Assembly (NCBI RefSeq): GCF_037325665.1
Contig: NC_090250.1
Span: forward strand, 28,942,630 to 29,006,629
Length of the DNA stretch: 64,000 nucleotides
Reading direction: 5' to 3'
From: Littorina saxatilis
Lineage: Eukaryota > Mollusca > Gastropoda > Littorinimorpha > Littorinidae
Shown: positions 46,846 through 63,598 of the stretch, piece after piece
Numbering within the stretch: position 1 is the first letter of the stretch
How the letters are laid out: every line of letters begins with the position of its first letter
Translations under genes and position numbers: made by a program
The notes under the pieces: generated by a model
Seen by the model: the letters and a program-made list of their open reading frames with translations, nothing else
Databases searched by the model: none
What the model was told of the DNA's origin: nothing

Positions 46846-48374
46846 AATGAAATTTTTCTAACTTTATTTTTTTCAATTTTTTTGCGTAAAACCTTTTTGT
46901 CTTACTTGTTTTCAGTAATTTTATCCAGACATCGTGTTTGTTTGCTTGACACATGTTCATATTTGAATGTTCTCTGACCTGATGGAAAAGCACACTTCAC
47001 ATGGTTGTTATCGCGCTCCCTAAATCAAAACATTGTTCTTGTGGTAAGTCGATGTTTTTACAGTGGTAGTTCTTGACATTTTTTTTTTTTAAATATCCAT
47101 CTTCAAAGTGACATTATCTGTGGACTCTTGTACAGAGGATTCCTGCATTTCACATGCACAAACAAAGTTACCTCAGAGGCCAATATAACAAATAAGGAGA
47201 AAAGGTTCTCCACATTACATCTGCTTTTTGCAATGCACATGATTGAACACCCTGAACAAAATTAATTGTCAGTGATGTGAAATTGAACTGTCTGTACAAA
47301 AAGAGTCCAAGACAATGCAACTTTAAAGCATACACAAATTATCAGAGTATTTTGACAGTTTTTTTACGATTTTTTTTGGCAGCAAATTCAGTTCCCGTAA
47401 GACAAAACAGAAAAACATGATGAAATACTATCGATACAATAACCCCAACTAATGTTGACAATGCGAGTGAAATATTTACACACCGATTTGTCTTCCATGA
47501 TCAAAGTAATGCCTATGTTAACTCTACTACACACACAAAAGATGAGCTGCAAAATGTATCAATATAAGTTGTAGACAAAAAGCAATTAAAAAAAAAACAC
47601 ACACACGCTTTTGTTACTCACCCAACACCCAAAAGTTACGAGTATAACATGAACAGGGCATAGATGCCAAGGGAAAAAAAAGTGATGTTATGATTCATGT
47701 CAAATAATGAGAAACAATCTAAAAATGAGAAACAATCTAAAAAATACATAAAAACATGGACATTGCTGCTTTTTTTCTTTATAAGAAGTTTTTGCAGTTT
47801 TCTGTTTTTTCTATTTTTTTCAGAGTGAGTAATTCAACAATTTCATCCCGCCAAACAGCGTCATATGCCAAGGACATCCAGTGTGCATGTTTCTGAATAA
47901 AATCGAGCAATAACAGAGAAAGGGACTGGACATTTTTAACTTCGTCATAAGTTTGGAATAAAACACAAAGATGACAGGTGCTTCAGAACAGTGAACACCC
48001 TTCATAAGAAGAATAAGAAGAAAATTGTAAAATGTACAAAATATGTTACAAAAAGAATAAAAAGTGAAGAAGAATCCACAGCACACTGCCTTTGAAAGTT
48101 CCAGAAAGAGAAAATCAGACGTTAAAAGATGGAGCATTGGCTTGGCTGTAACCTTTTTGAGTTCTTTGGGAACGTTTTCAATCCTTACCTAAAACAGAAA
48201 AAGATATCAAATGAAGAAGCTTGCACGAAAGCAGAAAAAATATAAACAAATTAATGATTAAAAAATAAAGTAGTGACTAGTTAAGTCCGCCAGGTCTCAG
48301 GTCTAAACCCACAAACGCACAGAGGAATGTCGGGCTGTCTCAGTGGCAAACGACAGTTTGGGATTGCAGCAGAA
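46846..48374 (-). other. probable 3'UTR of the PABP gene
   Basis: AT-rich, gene-free sequence directly downstream of the PABP stop codon. The minus strand has AATAAA at 46863-46868, a suitable distal polyadenylation signal, so a UTR of about 1.5 kb is likely. A GTAAGG-type donor motif at about 48187 could allow 3'UTR splicing. The end point is inferred. Confidence 0.5.
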
Positions 48375-53068
<4,694 letters not shown>

Positions 53069-53191
53069 CTATGACATTAACTGCCACACTAGCAGCAACA
53101 ATCGTATCGCCTCATGCAAATGGCAGTTTTAAGTTTTAACCTGAAGTAAAGCCAAGACTGTGTTAAAAATACACATTAAGTGTAAAAAGCA

Positions 53192-53635
53192 TCTATCTAT
53201 ATCTATATACGGCTTGTGTGTCTGTCTGTGTGTTCACGATTCACGGCCAAAGTTCTCGATGGATCTGCTTCAAATTTGGTGGGCATATTCAGGTAGACCC
53301 CGGACACAATCGTGGAAAATTTTGAACACGTGCGTGCTGAACCGATTTTGGTTTTTCTGCACATCCATTCCCAGTAACTCTTCCTTATCTTCTCCAGTGT
53401 TTTGTGCGTTTATCTCCCTTCCTTCCTACGGTGCGCCGGCGAAGCCGTTGTACACCCGGCAAAGCCGTTGTACACCCGGCAAAGCCGTTGTACACCCGGC
53501 AAAGCCGTTGTACACCCGGCAAAGCCGTTGTACACCCGGCAAAGCCGTTGTACACCCGGGTCCCCGGCGAAGCCGGGTATTCAGCTCTACTTCTTCCCGG
53601 CGAAGCCGTACCCGGCGAAGCGGGTATTCATCTAG
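53192..53635 (+). mobile_element. non-autonomous Helitron with internal 20-bp minisatellite
   Basis: Begins TCTATCTATATCTATATACG after an A and ends CTAG before a T, the canonical A|TC...CTRR|T arrangement. A GC-rich hairpin (ACCCGGCGAAGCGGGT) lies 6 nt before CTAG. The body has CACGGCCAAAGTTCTCGATG and GGTGGGCATATTCAGG. At 53441-53560, six tandem 20-bp units of AAAGCCGTTGTACACCCGGC occur, apparently derived from the hairpin arm. No Rep/helicase sequence. It probably lies in the 5'UTR intron of the PABP gene. Confidence 0.88.
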
Positions 53636-54249
53636 TGTAGCATATGATTCATGATGCAATGAAGATTGCCCTGTCTACAAATGAAGATAAGCAAGCATGT
53701 CTTCAGATAAAAGAAATATGACGGTACATCAGTAAGATTAAGAGAAAAACGCTCACAAGATCCAGGTCTGTTTAAAAAAAGTGTCAAAGAATTAAAGGGA
53801 GTTAAAGAAAAAGGCCGACATGGTACATAACAGAGAAAAAAAAGGGATGTGTCATTTCCTATGGCATTATTACATGACACATCATGCATGCCACATAAAA
53901 TGTGCTACTGCTAACTATAGTGGGGGCAACAAGTCATCAGAAATCAAAGAGTTGGTCGACATCCATCGTCTTAAAAGTTAGTATGAACCCAACTTTTTGT
54001 GAAATTCCATCCCCAACTGTCGCCACAGTTATGTAACAAAGAATGCTTCTTTATCATGTATTATCGGCAAGAGGATGCCTCGAGCGGAAGTCAGGATAGG
54101 ATCCGTGGAATACCTTCCAGTTGCACTGATAAATAACATTAATAGACCCTATCGGTATTCCAAGCTCTCGTAATCTTTCGCAAACTTCAGAGCATTGCAA
54201 AGCATGTAGTACAGCGATCTCATCCGAGCTGCACAAGCCAAGGTTTGAA

Positions 54250-54390
54250 GTTCTCGCGATGTTCAAAGCATAACAAAGAGCGTGTCTCGCGAGAGCTGCT
54301 AAGATACTGTAGTGTTTGTGGATTACAACTCCCTTTTCCCCTCCCGTGACCGGAACCAATAAGCCACGCTTCGGCGGGCTTATTGGTGAG
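54250..54390 (-). promoter_or_regulatory. probable TATA-less promoter of the PABP gene
   Basis: Several housekeeping-promoter motifs cluster within 140 bp: the palindrome TCTCGCGAGA (54285-54294), a related TTCTCGCGAT (54251-54260), ACAACTCCC (ZNF143-type core, about 54335), ACCGGAA (ETS-type, about 54350), CCAAT (54356-54360) and an inverted ATTGG (54382-54386). The last two are part of an AATAAGCC/GGCTTATT inverted repeat. It lies ~1.3 kb upstream of the PABP 5'UTR acceptor, implying a non-coding first exon. It may be bidirectional. No transcription start can be fixed from sequence. Confidence 0.55.
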
Positions 54391-54531
54391 TGTGATTCTG
54401 AAGACCAAACAAGACGGACGTATTGCATCCAGCACGCCATAACAAGAGACTTAGTCTACCTGTTGGGGCGAGCAACCTTTATGTGACTCAATGATGTAAT
54501 CGTGGCGTTATGCTGTCCGGGCTTACCATAA

Positions 54532-54979
54532 GCAGACCTGTTTACCCCCATAAGTGTTTTGGAGTAATGCCCAGCCCCAAAAATAGTAATCCTGGCACAA
54601 AAATAGTAATCATCCAGCATTCGTCGCCAATTACAACGCATATGACAACTGTGTCTGCGAAACGCAATCATGCACATATATCCATCATTCACAAACAAAA
54701 CACATCAGTCAGTTTTTGTAGTCATCATAATTTCAACGAAGATCACATCAAAAGCACATGCATCATTTATTCTTTTTCTTTTGCTCGTAGTAGGCCTTTT
54801 TCAGTGTGTCAAGCGCTTCTCTACTGTACTTGCGCTTGCCGAATAATGAGTGAGGGCGAGACTTCACCACTAGAATAAGGCTCTCCAGCGTCTTATCAGA
54901 CAAGACATGATCTCTGGTCAGTCCTGTGCTTTTTCACCCCATTTTGCTATTGAAAAAACAATGCCAAACATGTGAATTG

Positions 54980-55014
<35 letters not shown>

Positions 55015-55132
55015 TTTTTTACATTTTTTTTATTTATGAAAATCGTAGTCTCGACGCGGATAGCGGAATGGCGTATTTTTTGCAGAAAATCGTAATAAAT
55101 TACGCCAAAATCGTAAGGGTAAACAGGTCTGC
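54532..55132. mobile_element. MITE with GCAGACCTGTTTACCC ends
   Basis: 16-bp inverted termini GCAGACCTGTTTACCC lie at both ends, with ATAA on each side (54528-54531 and 55133-55136) as the apparent target duplication. The interior includes a poly(A)/poly(T) block at about 54983-55030 that can fold back. No transposase; superfamily unresolved. Confidence 0.8.
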
Positions 55133-55403
55133 ATAAGGCTGCGCCTTGCAAGCGCCGGGCGGCGTGTACGTCTTTTATCTAGCAGCACTTTCCGAGCTGG
55201 GCTTGGGTGCTGCCTTTTACCACGTGTGTTTTCATGTACGTCGGAGCGATAAGTGCATGCGTGAAATGTCTCATCTCGTTTTATGGTTACAGCTCGGCAT
55301 TTACTACAATACCGAAAAGGTCTATTGGCTCCTTGTGCTTTACAATTTGATTAAAACTCAATAAATAAACTCAATGTATGCAATCCTTTCTGCTTTGCTA
55401 CTA

Positions 55404-56212
55404 CAGTAAAACCTGCATCTAGCGGACCCTTATTTCGGCGGACACCTTAGCATAACGGACAATTCAAGTGAGGACGGATGTATTTTACTCTCAAAAACAC
55501 CTTAAAAGAGCGAACACCTCAAAGGCGCGGACGCGGACACCCTTTTTTGGTCCCGATTGGGTTCGTTACTTGTCAACAACGGACAAACCCTTGAAGCAGA
55601 CAGCTTTTAGCAGACGCTGGTCCGCCATCTTGGTTCTGCAAATACAATCTCGCTGGCGATGTGAACGCGCGAGAAGCTTATTTTGTAAGCCAATGACAGC
55701 ACTTGAAAGAAGTTGATTTTTGTATGGTGCACGCTCATTGGTCGATGCCGTGAACTCAAACATTTCGGGTTTCTACTTTCTGTACTGTGATGCATCTTCG
55801 CCTCATCCTTCGTCTTCGTCTGATCACGCCAAAACGAAAAATTTTGACTTTAGAAGAGAGAGTCCATGTCATAAAGACCGTTCGAAAAGTTGCTGATGAG
55901 CTGAATTGCGGAAAAACTCAAATTTCCAACATAAAAGCTGATCGAACACAAATTCTCAGTCAGTGGGACTCCGGTGCCAGATCGACGGCAAAATGTGTTA
56001 AGAGAAGAAAAACAACCTATGATGAGTTGAACGAAGAACTCTTCGAGTGGTTTTCAACAGCTCGATCAAAAAATCTTTCAGTGAATGGCCCATTGCTTCA
56101 GATAAGAAACCGATTGCACCTCTCTATCGTTCTCTCTCTTAGAAAGGACACCTTGCCACAAAGGACAGTGGCAAGGCTCCCCAAGAGCGTCCTTTGCTCG
56201 CAGGTTTTACTG
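55404..56212 (+). mobile_element. Tigger/pogo deletion derivative retaining the DNA-binding domain
   Basis: Inverted termini CAGTAAAACCTGC lie at both ends with TA on each side (55402-55403 and 56213-56214), as in pogo/Tigger elements. The interior plus-strand frame from 55787 encodes the N-terminal region of a Tigger/CENP-B-type transposase: KRKILTLEERVHVIKTVRKV, GKTQISNIK, then YDELNEELFEWFSTARSKN and SVNGPLLQ (psq-type HTH plus start of the CENP-B-type HTH). Everything after that, including the DDE catalytic domain, is absent. The frame then runs into the right terminus. It is therefore non-autonomous; an internal deletion of an autonomous copy is the simplest origin. Confidence 0.9.
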
Positions 56213-57504
56213 TACTATGGGCCTTTTCTATCTTTCACCGTTAGTCTTACCGACAGTCACACACACCCACCAGGTTTGTAAGTCTACATCGACTGAATAC
56301 ATCGGTCTAGGCCAGAGCTTGGACACTGAATTTGACAAACTACGTCCCATGCATACCATAAAAATGCAAATCGATCTGACCAATATGCTCGGTAACTGAA
56401 CTGAAATGAGTTTGAGAGACGAGCACTCTTCCCCGTGCGAGCTTTAACCCAGCACGAACATATTGCACTCGACCTCGCGTACGTGTCACCAGAATGTACA
56501 TCCGCACAGCATGCACCTATAAATCGAATAAAAGATTTAAGTGAATAACAATATTTTGAATGGTAAATGTCAGCAACTGAAGCCATAAAAAGTGAACTTG
56601 ATGAAGAAAATGTGCGCAAGTGCCTCACCTTTTCTTCACTGAAATAGACAAAATGGCGACCAAGTTCGAACTAGTCACTGGTGCTTACTCACAGTTTACA
56701 GAAACCTTACAAGTTACATAGGTTAGTTTTCACAGTTTTACGATTTTTTTGGCTTTTTAAAATATGTCAGGAGGCGATTAGTTAGTAAAACTATGCACTC
56801 AAAGATCCAGACGTCACAAGTTTTTAGTTTTAGTAACAGAGCCTTACCAGACACGTGTCTGCTTGCAAACTCCGATGTCCAGAAAGAACGAATGTGGGCC
56901 GGATGATTGAACTGCGCATGTCGGAACATTCTCCGACGCACGCAGTGATTGGCTGATGTGGCTGATGACGCATTTTCTGAAAATAGAGACACTCTGAATT
57001 TCCATAAAGCGCTTCCCGCGAGGAAGGCATAATTATTATGCTAGCAACCGTTGCTTAGGTGTGTAGATAGGAATATGGAATGATGAGGAAAAGACAAGAA
57101 ATTCAAGAAGGAGAAGAGCAACAAGAAAGAAAAGAAAAGAAACTAATAGGCCCCAGAGTCAGTTTTCTGTTAGGCCGCATTGATTACTTTCAGGCTTGGA
57201 TAAAAATGTGACTGACATTGACAAGACATTATTGTGTCCATGTCATGACTAGTTTCAGGAAGTTGGATTTACCGCTACTTATCAAAAATCATAGTGATAT
57301 AGTTGTTACAGAGTTTCCCTATTAGTATAATTGCAGCTGGATCTCCTCGAATGAGGATGTCACGTTATCGATTCATTACACTTCAAATATATATAACGTA
57401 CTATGACTACCTTCAGTTGGTTCAAACAGGTTTTTTTTTTAATTCAGTTGCATAAATACAAAGCCGTAATTGAATGTTATAATAAAGGAGCACAACAAAA
57501 TAAA

Positions 57505-57506
<2 letters not shown>
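56213..57506. other. no gene seen
   Basis: Unique-looking sequence with CG-containing stretches around 56440-56500 and 56860-56950, but no exon with recognisable product and no transposon termini found. Confidence 0.45.
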
Positions 57507-57900
<394 letters not shown>

Positions 57901-57916
57901 TAAAAAATAAATTGTC

Positions 57917-57918
<2 letters not shown>

Positions 57919-58001
<83 letters not shown>
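57919..58001. repeat. (GA)n microsatellite at a LINE 3' end
   Basis: Pure GA tract of about 41 copies, abutting the second LINE 3' end at 58002. Confidence 0.95.
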
Positions 58002-58005
<4 letters not shown>

Positions 58006-58640
58006 GAATTGAAATTTATTTTACGAGGGTAACAGAATAAGCAATGCCAGACGTGGACTGGGTGGCCGAGTGGTAACGCACTTGCGCTCGGAAGCGAGAG
58101 GTTGCGAGTTCGACCCTGGGTCAGGGCGAAGTTAGCAATTTTCTCCCCCCCTTTCCTATACTAACCTAGGTGGTGGGTTCAAGTGCTAGTCTTTCGGATG
58201 AGACGAAAAACCGAGGTCCCTTCGTGTACACTACATTGGGGTGTGCACGTTAAAGATCCCACGATTGACAAAAGGGTCTTTCCTGGCAAAATTGTAAAGG
58301 CATAGATAAAAATGTCCACCAAAATACCCGTGTGACTTGGAATAATAGGCCGTAAAAAGTAGGATATGCGCCGAAATGGCTGCGATCTGCTGGCCGATGT
58401 GAATGCGTGATGTATTGTGTAAAAAAAGTCCATCTCACACGGCATAAATAAATCCCTGCGCCTTGAATATGTGCGCGATATAAATTGCATAAAAATAAAA
58501 ATAAAAAATAAAAATAAATCCCTGCGCTTAGAACTGTACCCACGGATTACGCGCGATATAAGCTTCATATTGATTGATTGAGTATACATGCTTTTTTTAT
58601 CCGGCCCTCGCCCATTGAGGGGTAACAAACAAGAAGAAAT
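58002..58640 (-). mobile_element. LINE 3'UTR fragment interrupted by a SINE
   Basis: Minus-strand text GGGCGAGGGCCGGATAAAAA (about 58615-58592) and TTACCCTCGTAAAATAAATT (about 58036-58013) belong to one 3' end related to 57726-57900. They are split by the SINE at 58061-58580. The tail AATTCAATTC runs into (TC)n. Confidence 0.65.
58061..58580 (+). mobile_element. long tRNA-derived SINE (Ser/Leu-like head), copy 2
   Basis: Same family as 48683-49212: GGTGGCCGAGTGGTAACGCA head, B-box-like GAGTTCGACCC, shared ~430-bp body and (ATTG)n tail. Inserted into a LINE 3'UTR in the opposite orientation. High similarity between the two copies indicates recent activity. Confidence 0.88.
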
Positions 58641-58986
58641 AAAAGATAAGTTTAACTATATATAGTACAAATGACATATTTACCATAATTAACATGTCAA
58701 GCAACCAATAAGACATTTTAAGATACATTGTGATTCTTTAGCAATGCTTGAAAATTATATATAACAGAGAAATATTTGTTTGTATAAAAAAATATCCTTC
58801 ATGCATGATATATAATCATGTTTTTCAATGTAATCCGAGAGTACAGTTATATTTTGCCAGCTGCTTGATAATATTTCTTATAAGTTTTGTGAAAGAAACA
58901 GCATGTAATATTCCTTGAATGATGTTTCATGAATTTGTAATTTAATTATATTAGGAATGGTGTTCCACATAATTTCATATAATAAT

Positions 58987-59449
<463 letters not shown>

Positions 59450-59648
59450 ACACACACAAACGTACGTACGCTCGCGCTCACACACGGATTCTTCCTCCCC
59501 GAGTTGCATAATCACCATACAATAATGCATTAAAATTCGTTAACAAGTCTAAAAGCATCAAACACATCATTAAAACTTAAATCATTAAGAATGTTATGGG
59601 ATTATTATATTAGGAATGGCGTTCCACATAATTTCATATAATAATAAT

Positions 59649-59789
<141 letters not shown>

Positions 59790-59905
59790 ATCAACCGTAG
59801 ATCAATTCAATGCTCTAATAACAAAATGACTAAACATATGGTATTAACTAAAACGTTTGCTGTCTATATATACATTTCTGAATCTGATGAAACAGCGCTA
59901 TGTTT

Positions 59906-61179
59906 TCAGCCAAGGACTTGTCACTATTACCGTACACAGCACACAAAACAGTAATATTATTCTTATCTGGTATAAAGTATCAATCAATAGTGGTTGCTTT
60001 AACATTCGTGTACAATGGACAGTCAAATGAAAAGTGTTCACACTTTTCAACATGAAAACCACACCTGCAGAAAACATCATTTGTCAAATGTCTTTTAAAC
60101 ATATCTGCATTTAAATCACTAATCTCTAATCTTAATTTACAGTGAATGATTTCTGCTTTTCGAACTTTAGAGTAGACACAAGGGCGGATCTGGGGGGGGG
60201 GTTACACGGGTTACGTAACCCCCCCCCCCCCACCCCCCCAAAAAAGAGGTAATTTATTGGCTCAAGATGCACCAGATAGCTCTATTTTGGTTCTTTGGAT
60301 AAAAAAAATTTCCGGGGGGGCATGCCCCCGGACCCGGCGCCTTCGGCGCCGTCAACTTGTATCTTCGCAGTCATTTTGTAACCCCCCCCCTCCAAAGTGA
60401 ATTGATCCGCCCTTGAGACATACGGGGGAATTAGAGGGTCATCTCTGGACAAAAATCTTTTAAAACAACCAATTGAATTCGTTTGTTTTATATGATCAGG
60501 TAATTCATTCCATAGAGATGTTGCAGAAGGAAAAACGGAATGCTTATATAATTCAGTTCTACATCGAAACATTTGCCTATCATATGGTTTGCGTCGGTGG
60601 TACGGATTTACTGCTGAAATGAGAGATGGTAAGTAATCAAGTAAATACACTGGCGCTAGACCATTAACTAATTTAGTAAAATAAACGATCAATTTATGTC
60701 TTCTGCGCCGTGTGAAATATTTGTAATGTGATTACTCTGCTGTGAAACCCAACTCCTGTGATATGAGAGGGTAAATTCACATAGTGCAATATCATATTTG
60801 ATTGTATCCCTTTTATGTTTTATGTTTTATGTGTGTCGTCCTATACAATTGTTGTTATAATCGTTTACAGGCAGGCAGGGTGTGCCGAAGAAAAATTTCC
60901 ATTTTTATGTAATATTTTAATGGACAATAAAGTGCTGTTATTGTTATTGTTATTGTTATTGTTCTTGCAGTGTTGTAAAACCTGACTCATTGTAAAGTTT
61001 TTGATGGCTTGTGTTCTAATAGCATCTAGGTGCATTTTTTCAAGTTCAACTGCCAACATTGCATTGCAATTATCCCATATAACATTTGCATAGTCAAAAT
61101 GAGGAAGAATAAAAGCCTTATACGTAATTTCTAGATGCCTTGCGACTGAGTCGGTATTTATACGAACGCAAACATGCAA
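59906..61179 (-). mobile_element. non-LTR retrotransposon (LINE), 3' coding remnant
   Basis: Minus-strand segments match the C-terminal half of LINE ORF2. 61179-60980 reads YKAFILPHFDYANVIWDNCN and LEKMHLDAIRTQAIK. 60692-60440 reads FRCRTELYKHSVFPSATSLW then NELPDHIKQTNSIGCFKRFL. 60178-59960 reads HCKLRLEISDLNADMFKRHL then CRCGFHVEKCEHFSFDCPLY. The order mixes pieces that may come from more than one copy. Stops, frame changes, a (TTATTG)n-like segment near 60945 and a MITE at 60174-60421 interrupt it. No endonuclease or RT catalytic core is visible. Confidence 0.75.
60174..60421. mobile_element. MITE with CAAGGGCGGATC ends inside LINE remnant
   Basis: 12-bp inverted termini CAAGGGCGGATC lie at both ends, with AGACA on each side as a possible target duplication. 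The interior is rich in G and C runs and has GGGGCATGCCCCCGGACCC and GGCGCCTTCGGCGCC, both strongly self-complementary. No coding content. Confidence 0.75.
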
Positions 61180-61180
61180 C

Positions 61181-61826
61181 TAAAATACGAGCTTTAACAA
61201 CTATATAGTGTACATGATGATTCCATACCTTCAGTTGTCACACACACACACACACACACCCCACCCCTCCAATGCGACAGGGGGTGGGCGTTTACTGACT
61301 TGGTACTGGGACCTGTGTAGGGTCAATTCCTCGTGAGAAATAGCGGAGATTTGTCACTTGGAATAAAAATGTTAATATGATGTTTCTTTACAAAAATGTC
61401 TACCCTATTTCAGTCTCTGTGACACGCACACGTACGTCACTCTCGTGCCAGTGCCTTGCAAGAATAGAACCTGGAAACTTACCACAAAAACCTCTTGGCG
61501 TCAAGGTTTTTGAACAAATGCACAAATATCAAATGAGAACTCTTCTTCTTCTTCTTCTCGATCGCTCCCAGACTAAATGAGAACTGAAAACACAGCGCGT
61601 GTGTCCGAGTAAGCAGGAATTACAAAATGAAACGGTGATATATCCGTGTAGTCAGTTCATTTGCTCTGATCAAAGTCATCAAAGGGGAGAAAGTTGTATA
61701 CACAGCGTATTCAAACAACAGTTCGTTCACTCGATCTATGTTAATCCCCCAAAGTCGAGCTCTGCAATATCTAATTGTGATAGGCTGAGCAGTCACCAAT
61801 TACAGAGAAAAGCTATTACGCGGGAG
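61181..61826. other. no gene seen; short (CA)n and (CTT)n
   Basis: Contains a CA tract at 61239-61257 and a CTT run near 61542-61557. No exon or transposon terminus was recognised. Confidence 0.45.
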
Positions 61827-62556
61827 GCACGGCTGCACTAGGAAAAATCCAGTGTCCCGGCTGCGAACTAGTGAGAGCCCCAAAACAAGGTAAGTTTCTC
61901 CCCAAAATCACATCTAGCGTCGTTCACAGTCCTTATTTTCCCAAAATAATTGTTTGAGGCAAAGTGTAAGTATTCATTTTAACTTACCTCTACCAATTTC
62001 TTTACTTTGGGCGTCCTCCGCGCGTTCTGGGTCAGGTTTCTTTCAAATTTGTTGCGCATTCAGTGCAAATTGTCAGTTTGACTGAGACGTAATTAGGAAA
62101 AAAATCAACAACGAAAAATACTTTCATGAACGGCAGTTCAATCATCTATTATCATTCATATATATTTACACCGAGGTTTAGCTTTGGAAGTTAATTGGTT
62201 TGAACGCAATTCATAAATTGATGTATACAATCAGAAATTCGCCGGTTGCGATTCAGTATTCCCATCCAGTGTTTACACAAAAAACTTTTTGTTAGTAGAT
62301 TGACTCAGTTTAGATGGCTTTAGGTAGGGGTTGAAAGAAACCTAACCCAGAACGCGCGGAGGACTCCCAAAGTAAAGACATGGGTAGAGGTAAATTAAAA
62401 ATGAATAATTACGCTTTGCCTCAAACAACTATTTGGGGAAAATAAGGACTGTGAACGACGCTAGATGTGATTTTGGGAAAGAAACTCACCTTGTTTTGGG
62501 GCTCTCACTGGTTCGCAGCCGGGACACTGGATTTTGCCAAGTGCAGCCGTGACTCC
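61827..62556. mobile_element. inverted-repeat element with ~220-bp arms
   Basis: The left arm (61827-62050) starts CACGGCTGCACTAGGAAAAA and includes ATCTAGCGTCGTTCACAGTC and CCGCGCGTTCTGGGT. The right arm (62326-62556) is its inverse with scattered differences. The spacer is ~275 bp. No clear target duplication was found and no protein. It is probably a foldback DNA transposon derivative; an assembly or rearrangement palindrome is the alternative. Confidence 0.65.
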
Positions 62557-63598
62557 GGCGGGTCTATTCATCCTGAACTCAGGTCAAAATGAGTTACTTC
62601 CCTTCGGGTCTCAATTTATTGTCATTGTCCGTTTATTCTTTGTTGTCGATCAGCCTTTGGGTTTTCATTAACTGTTTAACTAAAAGTGCTGGTATTCGCT
62701 AGCCGTTGTCCAGCCAGCTGCAGACAATTATTTGTCTGTCAAGTCCCTTATCTCTTTGATAGTAGACCGACCCCTTGGCCCGGGTCCGGGGCAAGCCGGG
62801 CTGTAGGTGTCAATTGTGTAATATGGCGCCTGCAGGCTGACTCAGTATCTCTACTCGGGGAAGTCGGCGTTTTGTCAAGAGCTGTCAGCTGCGATTGGAA
62901 GGTTTTAATCCCTTACCCCCCCCCCCCCCCCCCCTCCTTCTTCTTCTTGTCTTCAACCAATGAAACGGGGTATCATCTTAGCTTGTTGTGTTACTAATAT
63001 AGTTACGAAGAGTAGTGATTGGAATGTAGTGAGAAAGACGTGTCAGTGAGTGGGAGGGCAGAGAGAGTCCGTAAACACATCAAGAAGAGCAGATCTTGTT
63101 TCCCCGAACCTTCACAAAATGATCGTGTCACCGAAATCTTCCGTCAAGTTTTGGCATGGCAAAATTGCAAATAAACTTTGGCAGTTGCAAATTATTAAAT
63201 CAACGGCATAACTGCCGGCACATCCTATCATTTTTAACTTGAATATCATATCTGTGTTGCGTGCAGAAAAAAACACAAAATTAAGAAAACAACTTCTTTT
63301 TTTCTTTTGTTTACACCGTTGGTACAAATGTAGATGGTGGGCGTTTATAAGTGATGATAATTAGTTTTAACGTCCTCTTAGAACCATTTCACTTATCTTG
63401 GGACAGGTAGAGTTAATATGCTTTATGTGGGGACAAAACACTGGACAAACATGCAAACAGAAAACACATATCATCATATGATCGTGTTATATATCTGGAA
63501 GTCTGTTGTTGCGATATTTCAAAATGGGGATGGAAGTAATGATTGTGTACGCAGTATATGGTTGGACTGGAGCGGTTTTGTAGGCTTATTTGCTTTTT
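62557..63598. other. no gene seen
   Basis: Contains an 18-base C run (about 62917-62934). No recognisable exon, RNA gene or mobile element up to the start of the 0.85-kb repeat. Confidence 0.45.

Noticed and set aside
54054-54440. 128-codon minus-strand frame overlapping the promoter candidate
   Set aside because: No recognisable protein. It spans motifs typical of a promoter and first exon, and no splice arrangement joins it in frame to the PABP start.
62686-62997. 103-codon plus-strand frame
   Set aside because: The C run gives the poly-Pro; there is no domain, splice signal or conserved content to support it.
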